Notes: a model not told the origin generated them from the sequence alone. 64,000 nt of DNA from Pontibacter rufus (GCF_015694705.1 NZ_JADQDR010000005.1:186001-250000), one strand, 5' to 3'; numbered from the stretch's first letter, positions 49,992-59,970 are shown. Translations and numbers: made by a program.

Positions 49992-51203
49992 CTACGATCT
50001 GTTCCTTTTCAGGAAGCGCAGATGCACCAGCAAAGCCAGCCCCGAAAGCACCAGGCCCACGGCCACCACGCCGTTCCACTTCCAGGTAAGCCAGGCCTGA
50101 CTGGCCAGGTAAGTGCCTGCAGCGCCGCCCATAAAGTAAGTAACCATATACACCGTGTTCAGGCGGTTGCGGGCCTCGGGCCGGAGCGAAAAAATAAGCG
50201 TCTGGTTAGCGATATGCGATGCTTGCAGGCCCATATCCAGTATGATTACACCTAGTACCAGCCCAAGCATACTATGGCTCGAGGCACCGAATATCAGGTA
50301 AGAAACCACTACCATGCTGATGCTGATGGTCGTGATGCGGAAAGCATCGCCCCTGTCGCTCAGCTTGCCCATGTAAGATGCTGCCAGGGCGCCAAATGCG
50401 CCTACCAAGCCAAAAGCACCGGCCACATCGCTGCCCGCATTAAATTGGGGCTCCTCTAGCAGAAACACCAGCGTTGTCCAGAAGGCGCCAAAGCAGGCGT
50501 AGCATAGGGCGCCGCGAATGGATGCCAGGCGCAGCAGCGGCTCTTCCCGGATAAGTTGCAGCAAAGATCTCATCAGGCTTTTGTAAGAGCCTTTGTAATC
50601 GGGGTATACTTCGGGCAACAGGAAATAGAGGGCCAGCCACAACAAAACCATCATGCCGGCACCGATGATGAACACGGCGCGCCAGCCAAGGTGCTCTCCC
50701 ACAAAACCACTCAGCGTCCGCGAAAGCAGTATCCCCACCAGTAAGCCGCTCATCACAAAACCTACGGTGCGGCCCCGCTCCTCGGGCTTGGCTAAATGTG
50801 CGGCCATCGGGATCAGCAGTTGCGGTACCACCGAGGTAGCGCCAATCAGGAAACTGGCCAGCAGGAGCATATTGATGTCAGTAGAAAATGCAGTAAGCAG
50901 CAGGCTTGCCGTAATCAGCACAAAATCGACCATGATGAGTTTCTTGCGCTTAAGCATATCGCCCAGCGGAATAATAAACAGCATCCCCACGGCATACCCA
51001 ATCTGGGTGAGCATTGCAATGGCGCCAGCTTTCGCCTCCGTCGTTCCAAAATCGTCGGCAATCATGCCCAGCAGCGGCTGGTTATAGTATAAATTTGCTA
51101 CTACCATCCCCGTGGCAATGGTCATTACCCAAAGGTTAAGCCTGGTGAGGGGCGGCGGGACTGTAGCGGAAGCAGTATTCGTTATCATATCAATTTCATT
51201 CAA
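49992..51203 (-). CDS. MFS transporter (DHA1/YnfM-like)
   Basis: 403 residues, 12 hydrophobic helices. It begins after a short tail with NLWVMTIATGMVVANLYYNQPLLGMIADDFG and has the MFS loop motif in IPLGDMLKRKKLI between helices 2 and 3, repeated in the second half as GKLSDRGDAFR. ANLYYNQPLL is a marker of the YnfM-like subgroup. Inner-membrane drug or metabolite exporter; substrate unknown. It is upstream of the GH20 gene on the same strand with 101 bp between, so they may be co-transcribed. Confidence 0.9.
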   Translation of the reverse strand: MNEIDMITNTASATVPPPLTRLNLWVMTIATGMVVANLYYNQPLLGMIADDFGTTEAKAGAIAMLTQIGYAVGMLFIIPLGDMLKRKKLIMVDFVLITASLLLTAFSTDINMLLLASFLIGATSVVPQLLIPMAAHLAKPEERGRTVGFVMSGLLVGILLSRTLSGFVGEHLGWRAVFIIGAGMMVLLWLALYFLLPEVYPDYKGSYKSLMRSLLQLIREEPLLRLASIRGALCYACFGAFWTTLVFLLEEPQFNAGSDVAGAFGLVGAFGALAASYMGKLSDRGDAFRITTISISMVVVSYLIFGASSHSMLGLVLGVIILDMGLQASHIANQTLIFSLRPEARNRLNTVYMVTYFMGGAAGTYLASQAWLTWKWNGVVAVGLVLSGLALLVHLRFLKRNRS

Positions 51204-51444
51204 CCTGCAATAGTACGTAACCTGTACAGCCAGCGTCCTATGAATGTTTATAGATTTTATTTATCTGGTATTGCTGCCTGCAACGGCATCTCTTACCAGC
51301 TGGAAACAAATGTTAAAGTATAATCAGGCAAATAAAAGATGCGGTTTAATTTTATACTTTGCATATTGTCGCTGCAGTACCAGAATTTTATCATTACAGC
51401 TATAAAAAGGCAGGACTTGCGCCTGCTGTCTGATTTCTATACTT

Positions 51445-52509
51445 ATGAGCAAAACTATTAACATTGGCCTGATAGGCTTCGGCATGGCCGGCAAAACATT
51501 TCATTCGCCCATCATTGCGGGGGTGCCCGGCCTGAAACTGAAAAAAATACGTGAAACGCGTAAAGAGAATATCGCTGCCGCGCAGGTTTTATACCCCGAA
51601 GCTGTTGTTGTAGACGATGTAAAAGCAATCTTTTCGGATGACAGCATCGATCTGGTGGTTGTTGCCAGCTCCAACACCTCGCATGCCCCGCTGGCAAAGG
51701 AGGCACTGCTGGCCGGCAAGCACGTGCTGGTCGAGAAGCCCTTTACAGTTACAACAGCAGAGGCCGATGCCTTGCTGGATCTGGCCAAACAGCAAAACAA
51801 AGTTCTGACAGTATACCAGAGCCGCCGCTGGGACAGTGATTTTAAAACAGTGAAAAAGGTGGTGGACAGCGGGCTACTGGGGAATTTAGTGACGTATGAA
51901 GCGCATTATGACAGGTTCCGCAACGAAATCAGACCCAATACCTGGAAAGAGGAAGCTTTGCCCGGCTCGGGCTTGCTCTATGATTTGGGTTCGCACCTGA
52001 TAGACCAGGCGCTGCTGCTCTTTGGCCTCCCCCGGGAAATTACGGCGGAGATAGGTACGCAAAGGCAGCATTCTAAAATAGTAGATAACTTTGACCTGCG
52101 CCTGCATTACGAGGGCCTGAAAGTTACGCTGAAAGCCGGCATGCTGGTGCGCGAAGCCGGCCCGCATTTTATACTGCATGGCGACCAGGGTTCTTTTATA
52201 AAGTATGGTATGGACGTGCAGGAAGCTGCTTTAAAAGCCGGTTTATCGCCAAACGATGTACCGGACTGGGGCATAGAGCCACAGGAACTCTGGGGCAACC
52301 TGAACACCACCTACCGCGACTTACATGTGCAGGGCAAAATAGAAAGCGAAACGGGTAATTACAGGGGCCTTTACGAGAACGTGTACAAAGCTATACTTGG
52401 TGAAGCAGAACTTGAAGTAAAGCCGGAGCAGGCGCGCAACACCATCCGGGTGATTGAACTGGCCATGCAAAGCAGCGCAGAAAAACGAACAGTTGCTTAT
52501 ACTTCCTAA
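51445..52509 (+). CDS. Gfo/Idh/MocA-family oxidoreductase (cytosolic)
   Basis: 354 residues. N-terminal NAD-binding motif GLIGFGMAGKTFHSPII, then VASSNTSHAPLAKEALLAGKHVLVEKPFT with the EKP catalytic Lys, and YQSRRWDSDF. The C-terminal domain has GLLYDLGSHLIDQAL. It resembles inositol/sugar dehydrogenases of the YdgJ/IolW type; the substrate is not known. The gene begins a rightward series with tyrA and a second Gfo/Idh gene. Confidence 0.92.
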   Translation: MSKTINIGLIGFGMAGKTFHSPIIAGVPGLKLKKIRETRKENIAAAQVLYPEAVVVDDVKAIFSDDSIDLVVVASSNTSHAPLAKEALLAGKHVLVEKPFTVTTAEADALLDLAKQQNKVLTVYQSRRWDSDFKTVKKVVDSGLLGNLVTYEAHYDRFRNEIRPNTWKEEALPGSGLLYDLGSHLIDQALLLFGLPREITAEIGTQRQHSKIVDNFDLRLHYEGLKVTLKAGMLVREAGPHFILHGDQGSFIKYGMDVQEAALKAGLSPNDVPDWGIEPQELWGNLNTTYRDLHVQGKIESETGNYRGLYENVYKAILGEAELEVKPEQARNTIRVIELAMQSSAEKRTVAYTS

Positions 52510-52607
52510 ACCACAAACTACCTCTTTAAAGCTGAAAGAATTTCTGACGGCAACCGCCTGCAGTATAACGTGCGGTTGCGAAAGTATGAATTAAAACATT
52601 TCCATAA

Positions 52608-53450
52608 ATGATCATAACAGTGATTGGGCTCGGCCTTCTGGGCGGCTCATTTGCCTTGGGCTTAAAAGCAAAACACACCGGCATCCATATTATCGGGGTG
52701 GATAACAGCGCCACGCATGCAGCCCAGGCACTCCGCCTGGGCCTGGCAGACGAGGTGCTGCCGCTGGAAGAGGCCATTTTAAAATCCGACGTAGTTGTAT
52801 TGGCTGTGCCCGTCAGCGCTATTGCTCGGCTTATCCTGCCGGTACTTGATAAACTTCCTGAAAATGCAATGCTCATAGACTTTGGCTCCACCAAAGAACA
52901 GATTTGCAGTATAGCTGAAAATCATCCCAGGCGGAAGCAGTTTGTGGCCGCTCACCCTATTGCCGGAACAGAATACTCGGGGCCGGAAGCTGCTTTCGCT
53001 GCCCTGCTTTATGAAAAGACCATGATTATCTGCGAAAAGGAGAAAAGCGCTCCGGCCGCTTTGGCGCTGGCAGAGCAGCTGTGCCGCAGCCTGAATATGC
53101 CGCTCCGCTACATGCAGGCAGCCGAACATGATTTACATCTGGCTTATGTTTCGCACCTGAGCCACATCAGTTCTTTTGCGTTGGGTATTACGGTTCTGGA
53201 GAAAGAGCAGGACGAGAAAAATATTTTTGACATGGCAGGCAGCGGTTTCTCTTCCACGGTGCGGCTGGCGAAAAGCTCTCCGCAGATGTGGGCGCCAATC
53301 TTTTCGCAAAACAAAAAAAACGTATCGCAGGCGCTCGACAGTTACATTGCGCAGCTGCAGCGCTTCAAAGCAGCTATCGATGCCGAAGACGAAGCACAGG
53401 CCAGCGCCCTGATGGCAGAAGCCAACAACATCCGCCGGATTCTGGGATAA
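52608..53450 (+). CDS. tyrA: Prephenate dehydrogenase TyrA
   Basis: 280 residues. GLGLLGGSFALGLKA is the NAD motif; VVLAVPVSAIARLILPV, LIDFGSTKEQI, AAHPIAGTEYSGPEAA (His of the active site) and HLAYVSHLSHISSFALG follow. It is the stand-alone dehydrogenase without chorismate mutase or ACT domain. It converts prephenate to 4-hydroxyphenylpyruvate for tyrosine. The start MIITVIGLGLL fits the family. Confidence 0.94.
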   Translation: MIITVIGLGLLGGSFALGLKAKHTGIHIIGVDNSATHAAQALRLGLADEVLPLEEAILKSDVVVLAVPVSAIARLILPVLDKLPENAMLIDFGSTKEQICSIAENHPRRKQFVAAHPIAGTEYSGPEAAFAALLYEKTMIICEKEKSAPAALALAEQLCRSLNMPLRYMQAAEHDLHLAYVSHLSHISSFALGITVLEKEQDEKNIFDMAGSGFSSTVRLAKSSPQMWAPIFSQNKKNVSQALDSYIAQLQRFKAAIDAEDEAQASALMAEANNIRRILG

Positions 53451-53618
53451 ACACCGCAATCAGGTGAATGCAGCATTGGAAGTAAAAGGCAGGCTAACGA
53501 GAATTAAACCTTTTCGCCTCCTGCACATATACATGCTTTATACTTGCAGGCGGTTTATACTTTGCTCTGGTTATAGTAAGTATAATTCTTTTTGTTTCAT
53601 GATTAACAGCCATCCAGG

Positions 53619-54779
53619 ATGAAAAAAGACGACAAATTACCAGGCCACAGCCGCCGCGATTTCATGAAAGGTTTCTCTCTGGTTCTGGGCACCACAGCTC
53701 TTGGCGTACCGCTGCTTTCACTTGGCTCCTGCCAGCCGGGTAGTGCAGAAAACACGCACAACCAGGCTGAACAGAGCAACAGGCAAAGCAAAAAGCTGGG
53801 CGTAGCGCTGGTGGGACTCGGCTACTACAGCACCAATCAGCTGGCCCCGGCCCTGCAGGAAACCAATGATTGTTACCTGGCCGGTATTGTAACGGGCACG
53901 CCCTCTAAGGCTGAAGAATGGAAAAGCAAGTATAACATTCCGGACAAGAACATCTACAACTATGAGACCTTCGACCAGATAAAGGACAATCCGGATATTG
54001 ACATCATCTACATTGTGCTGCCCAATGCCCTGCATGCCGAATATACCATCCGGGCGGCCAATGCGAAGAAAGATGTGATTTGCGAAAAGCCAATGGCTAC
54101 TTCTGTGGAAGACTGCCAGCGCATGATTGACGCGTGCAGGCAGAACAACGTAAAACTTTCCATCGGTTACCGCCTGCATTTCGAGCCGCACAACCTGCGC
54201 GTGATGGAGCTGGGGCAAAAGCAGGTCTTCGGAAAGGTAAAACAGGTAAAAACCGAAAATGGCTTTGTGGCCAACAACGCCAACATGTGGCGGCTGGACA
54301 AAGAACTGGCGGGCGGCGGCCCTTTGATGGATATGGGCATCTATTGCGTGCAGGGTGCCTGCTATACGTTAGGGCAAACGCCAGTAGCCGTAACCGCTAA
54401 GTTCGGAGAGGTCACGCGCCCCGAGGTTTTCGATGAGGTAGAGCAATCTATTAGCTGGCAAATGCAGTTTCCGAATGGCGTTATCGCCGACTGCAACACC
54501 AGCTATAACCAGAATGTAGGTTACCTATATGGAGAAGCGCAAAATGGCTGGTGGCGCCTGGAACCGGCTTATGGCTACGGCGGCATAAAAGGAGAAACCA
54601 GCAAAGGCCCGATGAACCTGCCCAATGTAAACCAGCAGGCCCTGCAAATGGATGCTTTTGCTAACTGTGTGCTGCACAACAAGGAAAGCATCGTGCCCGG
54701 CGAAATGGGCCTCCGGGATGTCCGCATCCTGATGGCTATCTATGAAGCGGCGAGAACCGGCAAAAGCGTAAAGGTTTAG
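53619..54779 (+). CDS. Exported Gfo/Idh/MocA oxidoreductase with Tat signal
   Basis: 386 residues. N-terminal twin-arginine signal SRRDFMKGFSLVLG, then LLSLGSC, so a lipidated form is possible. Mature domain: GVALVGLGYYSTNQLAPAL, YIVLPNALHAEYTIRAANAKKDVICEKPMATSVEDCQ and YRLHFEPHNLRV, with GGGPLMDMGIYCVQG. It resembles glucose-fructose oxidoreductase, which binds its cofactor before Tat export. Expected in the periplasm acting on a sugar. The substrate is not known. Confidence 0.93.
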   Translation: MKKDDKLPGHSRRDFMKGFSLVLGTTALGVPLLSLGSCQPGSAENTHNQAEQSNRQSKKLGVALVGLGYYSTNQLAPALQETNDCYLAGIVTGTPSKAEEWKSKYNIPDKNIYNYETFDQIKDNPDIDIIYIVLPNALHAEYTIRAANAKKDVICEKPMATSVEDCQRMIDACRQNNVKLSIGYRLHFEPHNLRVMELGQKQVFGKVKQVKTENGFVANNANMWRLDKELAGGGPLMDMGIYCVQGACYTLGQTPVAVTAKFGEVTRPEVFDEVEQSISWQMQFPNGVIADCNTSYNQNVGYLYGEAQNGWWRLEPAYGYGGIKGETSKGPMNLPNVNQQALQMDAFANCVLHNKESIVPGEMGLRDVRILMAIYEAARTGKSVKV

Positions 54780-54804
54780 CAAGTATAAGTATGCAGCTAT
54801 CTTT

Positions 54805-54954
54805 TGCTGGTGCGACTTCTCCCGCTAGTGCGAGCTTGCAGCTCGTACTTTCCTATAGGTAAAGGTACGAGCTGCAAGCTCGCACCAGCAGCCACTGCAA
54901 CCATACTGTAGGCCATGCTATAGTGAAGGTACGAGCTGCAAGCTCGCACCAGCA
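54805..54954. repeat. Cluster of three copies of a palindromic repeat
   Basis: Copies: 54824-54852 (reversed), 54862-54890 and 54926-54954 (forward). Core GGTACGAGCTGCAAGCTCGC with tail ACCAGCA; TGCTGGTGCGA at 54805-54815 is a partial reversed copy. Copies 1 and 2 are head-to-head and form a long stem, and the core GAGCTGCAAGCTC is itself palindromic. It sits between the convergent Gfo/Idh and thrC genes, so it may also help end both transcripts. REP-like. Confidence 0.78.
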
Positions 54955-55005
54955 AAGAATTAGTTATAAACTACGCAAAACCTGGCGTACAAAGTATAAA
55001 CAACC

Positions 55006-56310
55006 TTAGATACTGCTTTCCAGCAACATGCTTAGTTGTTCAAAATCATTCTTTATCGGGAGAAACTGCTCGTGCTTGTTCAGGAATACCTGAAGCTGTG
55101 GCGGAATTTCGATAGCATGTTCCAACGTGCTTTCCATCACTTCGCGGAACTTGGCCGGATGTGCCGTTTCCAGGAAAACGCCGATGGCGCCGCTTTTACT
55201 TTCAGCTAGGTAATCCCTGAGCCCCAGGTATGCAATGGCCCCGTGCGGATCCAGCAGGTACTGATGCTGCCGGTATACCTCCCTGATAGCGCTGCGGGTT
55301 TGATCATCGGTATAAGTATAGCCGGAAACAGCGGCGCTGAATTGCTGGTGATCCGCCTCAAAAAGCTCCTGCATGCGGGCATAATTGCTCGGGTTCCCCA
55401 CATCCATGGCATTGCTGATTGTGGGTACAGAGGCACGCGGCTCATAATTTCCTGTACGGAGGTAATGCGGCACCACGTCGTTGGCATTGGTAGCAGCTAC
55501 AAAATGATGCACCGGCAAGCCCATAGCGGCAGCCAGCAGGCCGCCCGTCAGGTTACCGAAGTTGCCGCTGGGCACAGAAAACACAACCGGCCTGCCCTGC
55601 TGCTGCAGCTGCCCGTAAGCATAAAAATAGTAAAAAGACTGCGGGATGAGTCTGGCAATATTGATGCTGTTGGCGGAGGTAAGCAGGCATGTTTTATTTA
55701 GCTTCTCGTCAGCAAGCGCCTGTTTGGCCAAACGCTGACAGTCGTCAAAAGTACCCTCCACCTCTATTGCCGTAATATTGCCGCCCCAGGTAGTCAGTTG
55801 CTTTTGCTGCAGCGGGCTCACCTTTCCTTTCGGGAACAGAATGTATACCTGTATGCCCGGCACATTATAAAAGCCTGCTGCCACGGCACTGCCCGTGTCG
55901 CCTGAGGTGGCTACAATCACTTTTAGCTCCCGGCTTTCGTTGCGGGTAAAGTAAGCCATCAGGCGCGACATAAAGCGTGCCCCCACATCTTTAAAAGCCA
56001 TGGTCGGGCCATGAAACAGCTCCAGTGCATAGATTCCTTTTTCCACTTCCTGCAACGGAATGGGGAAATCCAGCGCCTCTTCTACCAGCTCCTTCAGTAT
56101 ACTGGCGGGCACTTCATCCTGCACAAAAGCAGCAGCCACAGTAAAGGCAATTTCCTGCAAAGATTTGGCAGGCAGTGATTCTATAAATGAAGCCGGCAGT
56201 TGTGGGATTTGTTTCGGCATGTACAGGCCGCCATCACCGGCCAGCCCCTTTATTACTGCATCAGGCAATGTTGCCTCACCGGAATGCTTATTTGTACTAT
56301 AGTAGTTCAT
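55006..56310 (-). CDS. thrC: Threonine synthase ThrC
   Basis: 434 residues. MNYYSTNKHSGEATLPDAVIKGLAGDGGLYMP at the start; GPTMAFKDVGARF holds the PLP Lys; VATSGDTGSAVAAGF, SVPSGNFGNLTGGLLAAAMG and FLETAHPAKF follow. It makes threonine from O-phosphohomoserine. Last gene of the thrABC cluster. 173 bp separate it from thrB, with no gene in the gap, so separate regulation or a processing site there is possible. Confidence 0.96.
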   Translation of the reverse strand: MNYYSTNKHSGEATLPDAVIKGLAGDGGLYMPKQIPQLPASFIESLPAKSLQEIAFTVAAAFVQDEVPASILKELVEEALDFPIPLQEVEKGIYALELFHGPTMAFKDVGARFMSRLMAYFTRNESRELKVIVATSGDTGSAVAAGFYNVPGIQVYILFPKGKVSPLQQKQLTTWGGNITAIEVEGTFDDCQRLAKQALADEKLNKTCLLTSANSINIARLIPQSFYYFYAYGQLQQQGRPVVFSVPSGNFGNLTGGLLAAAMGLPVHHFVAATNANDVVPHYLRTGNYEPRASVPTISNAMDVGNPSNYARMQELFEADHQQFSAAVSGYTYTDDQTRSAIREVYRQHQYLLDPHGAIAYLGLRDYLAESKSGAIGVFLETAHPAKFREVMESTLEHAIEIPPQLQVFLNKHEQFLPIKNDFEQLSMLLESSI

Positions 56311-56483
56311 TGTTAATTTACTTCAGGATTGTTTTAGGTGAGCAAACAAAATAAAACGCCATGTTTATCCCGCATAATGAAGTATAAACATAAGTATCTT
56401 GTATTCAGAAGACGAGACAACAAGGTATTCGTAAATTCCGGCCCATAAAGTTCTTCTCTCCAACGTCTTGATACCTGTGCCTC

Positions 56484-57410
56484 TTAGCACATAATAGCAC
56501 CTTCCAGATTTATACTGGAAACAAAAGTATCGCACCCGATATTTTTCTCGGAGAGCATTCCGGACAGCACCTGTGTTACCTGCTTCGCTGCGTCCTCGTT
56601 TCTGCACAAGGCAAATACAGACGGCCCCGATCCGGAAATGCCAAAGCCCAGCGCCTGGTGATCCAAAGCCAGCTGGCGCATCTCATAAAAGTACGGAATC
56701 AGCATGGCCCTGACAGGCTCTATAATGACATCCTGCATGCTGCGCCCGATTAAGTCCAGATTGCCGGTGCAGAAGCCAGCCACCAGGCCGGCCACATTTC
56801 CCCACTGCGTTACAGCATCTTCGATAGGCACCTGGCTTTTGATGATACTTCTGGCCTCCTTTGTCGGAATTTCTACGTGCGGGTAAAGCAGGGCGCAGGC
56901 CAGCCCTTCGGGTACCGGCAGTTTTACCACGTCCAGCGGATGGTAACTGCGTACCAGCACCAGGCCACCCAGCAGCGCAGGCGCCACATTATCGGCATGG
57001 GCATAGCCACAGGCCAGGCGCTCGCCTTCCATCGCAAAAGGCAGCAGCTGCTCCCGCGTAAGCGGCCGCCCCATTAGCTCATTTACAGCTACGAGCCCTG
57101 CTACGGCGCTGGCCGAACTGGAGCCGAGCCCGCTGCCGAAAGGCATTTTCTTGTACAACTCTATACTTAATCCCTGGGCCACCCCGATATGCTTCAGGTA
57201 ATTGATGACCACAGCGCTGGCCGTGTTCTGCGCCGGATCGCGAGGCAGGCGTCCTTCATCGCCCATTATCACATCCAGGCTTACTTTTCCGCTGCTGTTT
57301 AAATGCATCACCACTTCATCGCCGGGCTGGCTTACCGCAAAGCCCAGTACATCATACCCGCAACTAACATTGGCCACTGTGGCGGGTGCAAATACTTTAA
57401 TTGATTTCAT
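56484..57410 (-). CDS. thrB: Homoserine kinase ThrB
   Basis: 308 residues, GHMP kinase family. ATVANVSCGYDVLGFAV at the start, KKMPFGSGLGSSSASAVAGLVAVNEL is the ATP-binding GLGSSSA motif, and GFGISGSGPSVFAL is the third family motif near the C-terminus. It phosphorylates homoserine. The start is 12 bp after the thrA stop, so it is co-transcribed. Confidence 0.96.
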   Translation of the reverse strand: MKSIKVFAPATVANVSCGYDVLGFAVSQPGDEVVMHLNSSGKVSLDVIMGDEGRLPRDPAQNTASAVVINYLKHIGVAQGLSIELYKKMPFGSGLGSSSASAVAGLVAVNELMGRPLTREQLLPFAMEGERLACGYAHADNVAPALLGGLVLVRSYHPLDVVKLPVPEGLACALLYPHVEIPTKEARSIIKSQVPIEDAVTQWGNVAGLVAGFCTGNLDLIGRSMQDVIIEPVRAMLIPYFYEMRQLALDHQALGFGISGSGPSVFALCRNEDAAKQVTQVLSGMLSEKNIGCDTFVSSINLEGAIMC

Positions 57411-57422
57411 CAGCTAAGTTTC

Positions 57423-59873
57423 TTATTGAGCTGCTACCCTTACCAAATCTGCCAGTACCCCGGCGGCTGTTACCTCGGCACCGGCGCCAGGCCCTTTGAT
57501 GACCATTGGATTGTAGCGATACCGGCTCGTGGTAAAAGAGATAATGTTATCGCTGCCCGACAAATTATAAAACGGATGCTCCGGGCCTACCATGAGCAGT
57601 TCCACTTTTACTTCTCCGTCTGATAGCGTACCTACATAGCGCAGTACCTGGTTTGCCGCAGCAGCCTTATTTTTCAGCTGCTGAAAAAAGCCCTCCGATT
57701 GTTCCAGTTCTTCATAAAAAGCCGCTACTGATGGCGCTGCAAGGCAGTTCTCCGGAAGTATAGGCTGTATAGCAACATCTTGCAGTTCAAGCGGCAAACC
57801 GGTTTCGCGGGCCAGGATCAGCATCTTCCGGGCAAAATCAAGGCCGCTCAGATCATCGCGCGGATCAGGTTCTGTAAAGCCTTTTTCCTGCGCCTCTTTT
57901 ACCACTTCGGCAAATGTGCGCGCTCCCTTATACTCATTAAAAATGTAAGAAATTGTACCTGAAAGTATGGCTTCAATCTGCAGCACTTCATCACCGCTGA
58001 TCAGCAGGTCATGTAAGGTCGTGATGATGGGCAGCCCGGCACCTACATTCGTCTCAAACAGGTAATCCACCCCAAATTTTTGGGCCAGGTTTCTATGAAG
58101 CTGGTAGTTGGCCAAAGACCCACTGTTACCGATTTTATTGCAGGTTACCACCGAGAAGCTGTGCCGGAAAAGCTGGTCGTAGCGACCAGCCACATCGGCG
58201 CTGCCGGTATTGTCGATGAAGACGGAGTTAGGCAGGTTAAGCGATACCGCCTGTTGTATAAAGGCATCGAGCTGGCTGCGATCACCTTCATTTACCAGTT
58301 CCTGTTTCCATTGCGTCAGATCGATACCTTCCTTGTTCAGCAGCATTCTGGTAGTGTTACAAATGCCCACCAGGTTTATTTTCAGATGCCGCTGCGACGC
58401 CAGGTAGCCCTGGTGCTGCTCCAGTTGCTTGAGCAGGGTGGCGCCAATGTTGCCGGTGCCGCAGGAAAAAACATGCAGTGTTTTGACGTGCGACAGGAAC
58501 AGGGCATCGTGCACGGAGTTAAGCGCTTTGGGCAAATCCTGCTTCTCGATAACAATAGAAATATTGAGTTCGGAAGAGCCCTGGGCAATGGCAACCACGT
58601 TCACGCCGCTACGCCCCAGGGCGCTGAACAGCTTTCCGGAAAGGCCTTTTGCCTGCCGCATGTTTTCGCCGACCACGGCAATCACGCTCAAATCGTATTC
58701 GGTAGCCGGTTTCTCCAGCTTACCTGTCAGCAGTTCATATTCGAATTCGGCTTCTATTGCGCGGCTGGCCACCGCTACATCCTGCGGACTTACGGCAAGC
58801 GTAATGCTGTGCTCCGAACTGGCCTGCGTGATAAGTATAACATTGACACCGCACTGTGCCATGGTACTGAACAGGCGTGCGCTGATGCCTTTCTGGCCGA
58901 CCATGCCCCCACCCTGCACGTTTATCAGGCTGATATCGGCAATGGAGGATATCCCTTTCACCAAAGACCCGTTTGGCGCTGTGACAGGGCCGATAGTTGT
59001 ACCGTTAAAAGCCGGGTTAAAGGTATTTTTGATGACAATCGGAATGGCCTTGGCAATAGCAGGCAGCATGGTGGGCGGATGAATTACCTTGGCGCCGAAG
59101 TATGAAAGCTCAATCGCTTCGTTATAAGAAAGCTCATGCAGGGTAAAGGCTTTTTTCACCAACCGCGGGTCAGCTGTCATAAATCCGTCCACATCTGTCC
59201 AAATCTGGATCTCGGAAGCATCTATGGCTGCGCCAACAATGGCCGCCGTATAGTCTGATCCGCCCCTGCCCAGGGTGGTAGTGCCGCCGTGCCCGTCAGA
59301 AGCAATAAACCCTGTGATAACCGGAACTGCGCCATCCAACCGGCTAAAGTAATCACGAACTAATTGTGTGGTGAGGGCCTCGTTTACCGTAGCCCGGCCA
59401 TAGTTGCTGTCCGTTTTTATAAACTGGCGTGCATCGGCAAAAACCGCTTTGCCACATTGCTGCGCCAGAATGTGGGCAATCATAAAATTAGAACAAAGCT
59501 CGCCGTAAGCCACCACCCTGTCTCTTGTGCGCGCAGATACTTCTCCAATCGCCTGAACACCGGAGAGCAGCGCTTCGAGTTCATTGAATAAAATTTTCAG
59601 GCCCACCAGCACCTGGTTATGCAACCTGACCTCCAGCAGGCTTCTCACTGTGTCGTAGTGGCGTTGCTGGATGGCTTTCAGCTCTTCGGTATTATAGCCG
59701 CCTGCAGCTGCATCAGCCACCAGCCGGAGCAGGCTGTCGGTAACGCCTCCCATAGCAGAGCAAACAATAGCCACGGTTTCGCCGCTGCGCTGTGTATCGT
59801 TTACAATTTGCAGCAGCATACGAATGGCCGGCGCTGACCCTACTGATGTGCCTCCGAATTTTAATATCTTCAT
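57423..59873 (-). CDS. thrA: Bifunctional aspartokinase-homoserine dehydrogenase ThrA
   Basis: 816 residues. The aspartokinase part starts MKILKFGGTSVGSAPAI, with GRGGSDYTAAIVGAAIDA and a regulatory ACT region (about 310-455). The homoserine dehydrogenase part follows (VFSCGTGNIGATLLKQL near 470, CNKIGNSGS, GTISYIFNEY, FTEPDPRDDLSGLDFARKM). Cytoplasmic. The fused enzyme supports both the first and third steps of threonine synthesis, and it is the usual target of feedback and leader control by Thr and Ile. Its ATG lies 16 bp after the U-run of the leader terminator. Confidence 0.96.
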   Translation of the reverse strand: MKILKFGGTSVGSAPAIRMLLQIVNDTQRSGETVAIVCSAMGGVTDSLLRLVADAAAGGYNTEELKAIQQRHYDTVRSLLEVRLHNQVLVGLKILFNELEALLSGVQAIGEVSARTRDRVVAYGELCSNFMIAHILAQQCGKAVFADARQFIKTDSNYGRATVNEALTTQLVRDYFSRLDGAVPVITGFIASDGHGGTTTLGRGGSDYTAAIVGAAIDASEIQIWTDVDGFMTADPRLVKKAFTLHELSYNEAIELSYFGAKVIHPPTMLPAIAKAIPIVIKNTFNPAFNGTTIGPVTAPNGSLVKGISSIADISLINVQGGGMVGQKGISARLFSTMAQCGVNVILITQASSEHSITLAVSPQDVAVASRAIEAEFEYELLTGKLEKPATEYDLSVIAVVGENMRQAKGLSGKLFSALGRSGVNVVAIAQGSSELNISIVIEKQDLPKALNSVHDALFLSHVKTLHVFSCGTGNIGATLLKQLEQHQGYLASQRHLKINLVGICNTTRMLLNKEGIDLTQWKQELVNEGDRSQLDAFIQQAVSLNLPNSVFIDNTGSADVAGRYDQLFRHSFSVVTCNKIGNSGSLANYQLHRNLAQKFGVDYLFETNVGAGLPIITTLHDLLISGDEVLQIEAILSGTISYIFNEYKGARTFAEVVKEAQEKGFTEPDPRDDLSGLDFARKMLILARETGLPLELQDVAIQPILPENCLAAPSVAAFYEELEQSEGFFQQLKNKAAAANQVLRYVGTLSDGEVKVELLMVGPEHPFYNLSGSDNIISFTTSRYRYNPMVIKGPGAGAEVTAAGVLADLVRVAAQ

Positions 59874-59893
59874 GATTGCAGGTTAAAATAAAA

Positions 59894-59918
59894 GCCTTCC
59901 ACGATTTCCGGGGAAGGC
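59894..59918 (-). terminator. thr attenuator terminator
   Basis: On the minus strand GCCTTCC (59918-59912) pairs with GGAAGGC (59900-59894), lengthened by a G-U and A-U pairs at the base, with an 11-nt loop. It is followed by TTTTATTTT, a strong U-run, and then the thrA ATG. It can be displaced by the antiterminator described for 59910-59970. Confidence 0.75.
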
Positions 59919-59970
59919 CTTAGTTATTATTATCAGTTGTATTCTGATGTTGTTTCTGATTGCCTTTCCC
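59910..59970 (-). promoter_or_regulatory. thr antiterminator pairing
   Basis: GGGAAAGGC (59970-59962, beginning on the last base of the leader stop codon) can pair with GCCTTCCCC (59918-59910), the left arm of the terminator, with one bulged A. A ribosome that finishes the leader would cover the first segment and let the terminator form. A ribosome stalled at Thr or Ile codons would leave it free for the antiterminator. This is the classic attenuation geometry; it is inferred from sequence only. Confidence 0.62.

Noticed and set aside
56365..56607. 80-residue frame overlapping the end of thrB
   Set aside because: Out of frame with thrB, biased composition, no start signal; the thrB C-terminus is normal without it.
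58080..59105. 341-residue open frame opposite thrA
   Set aside because: Shadow of the thrA gene; no family features.
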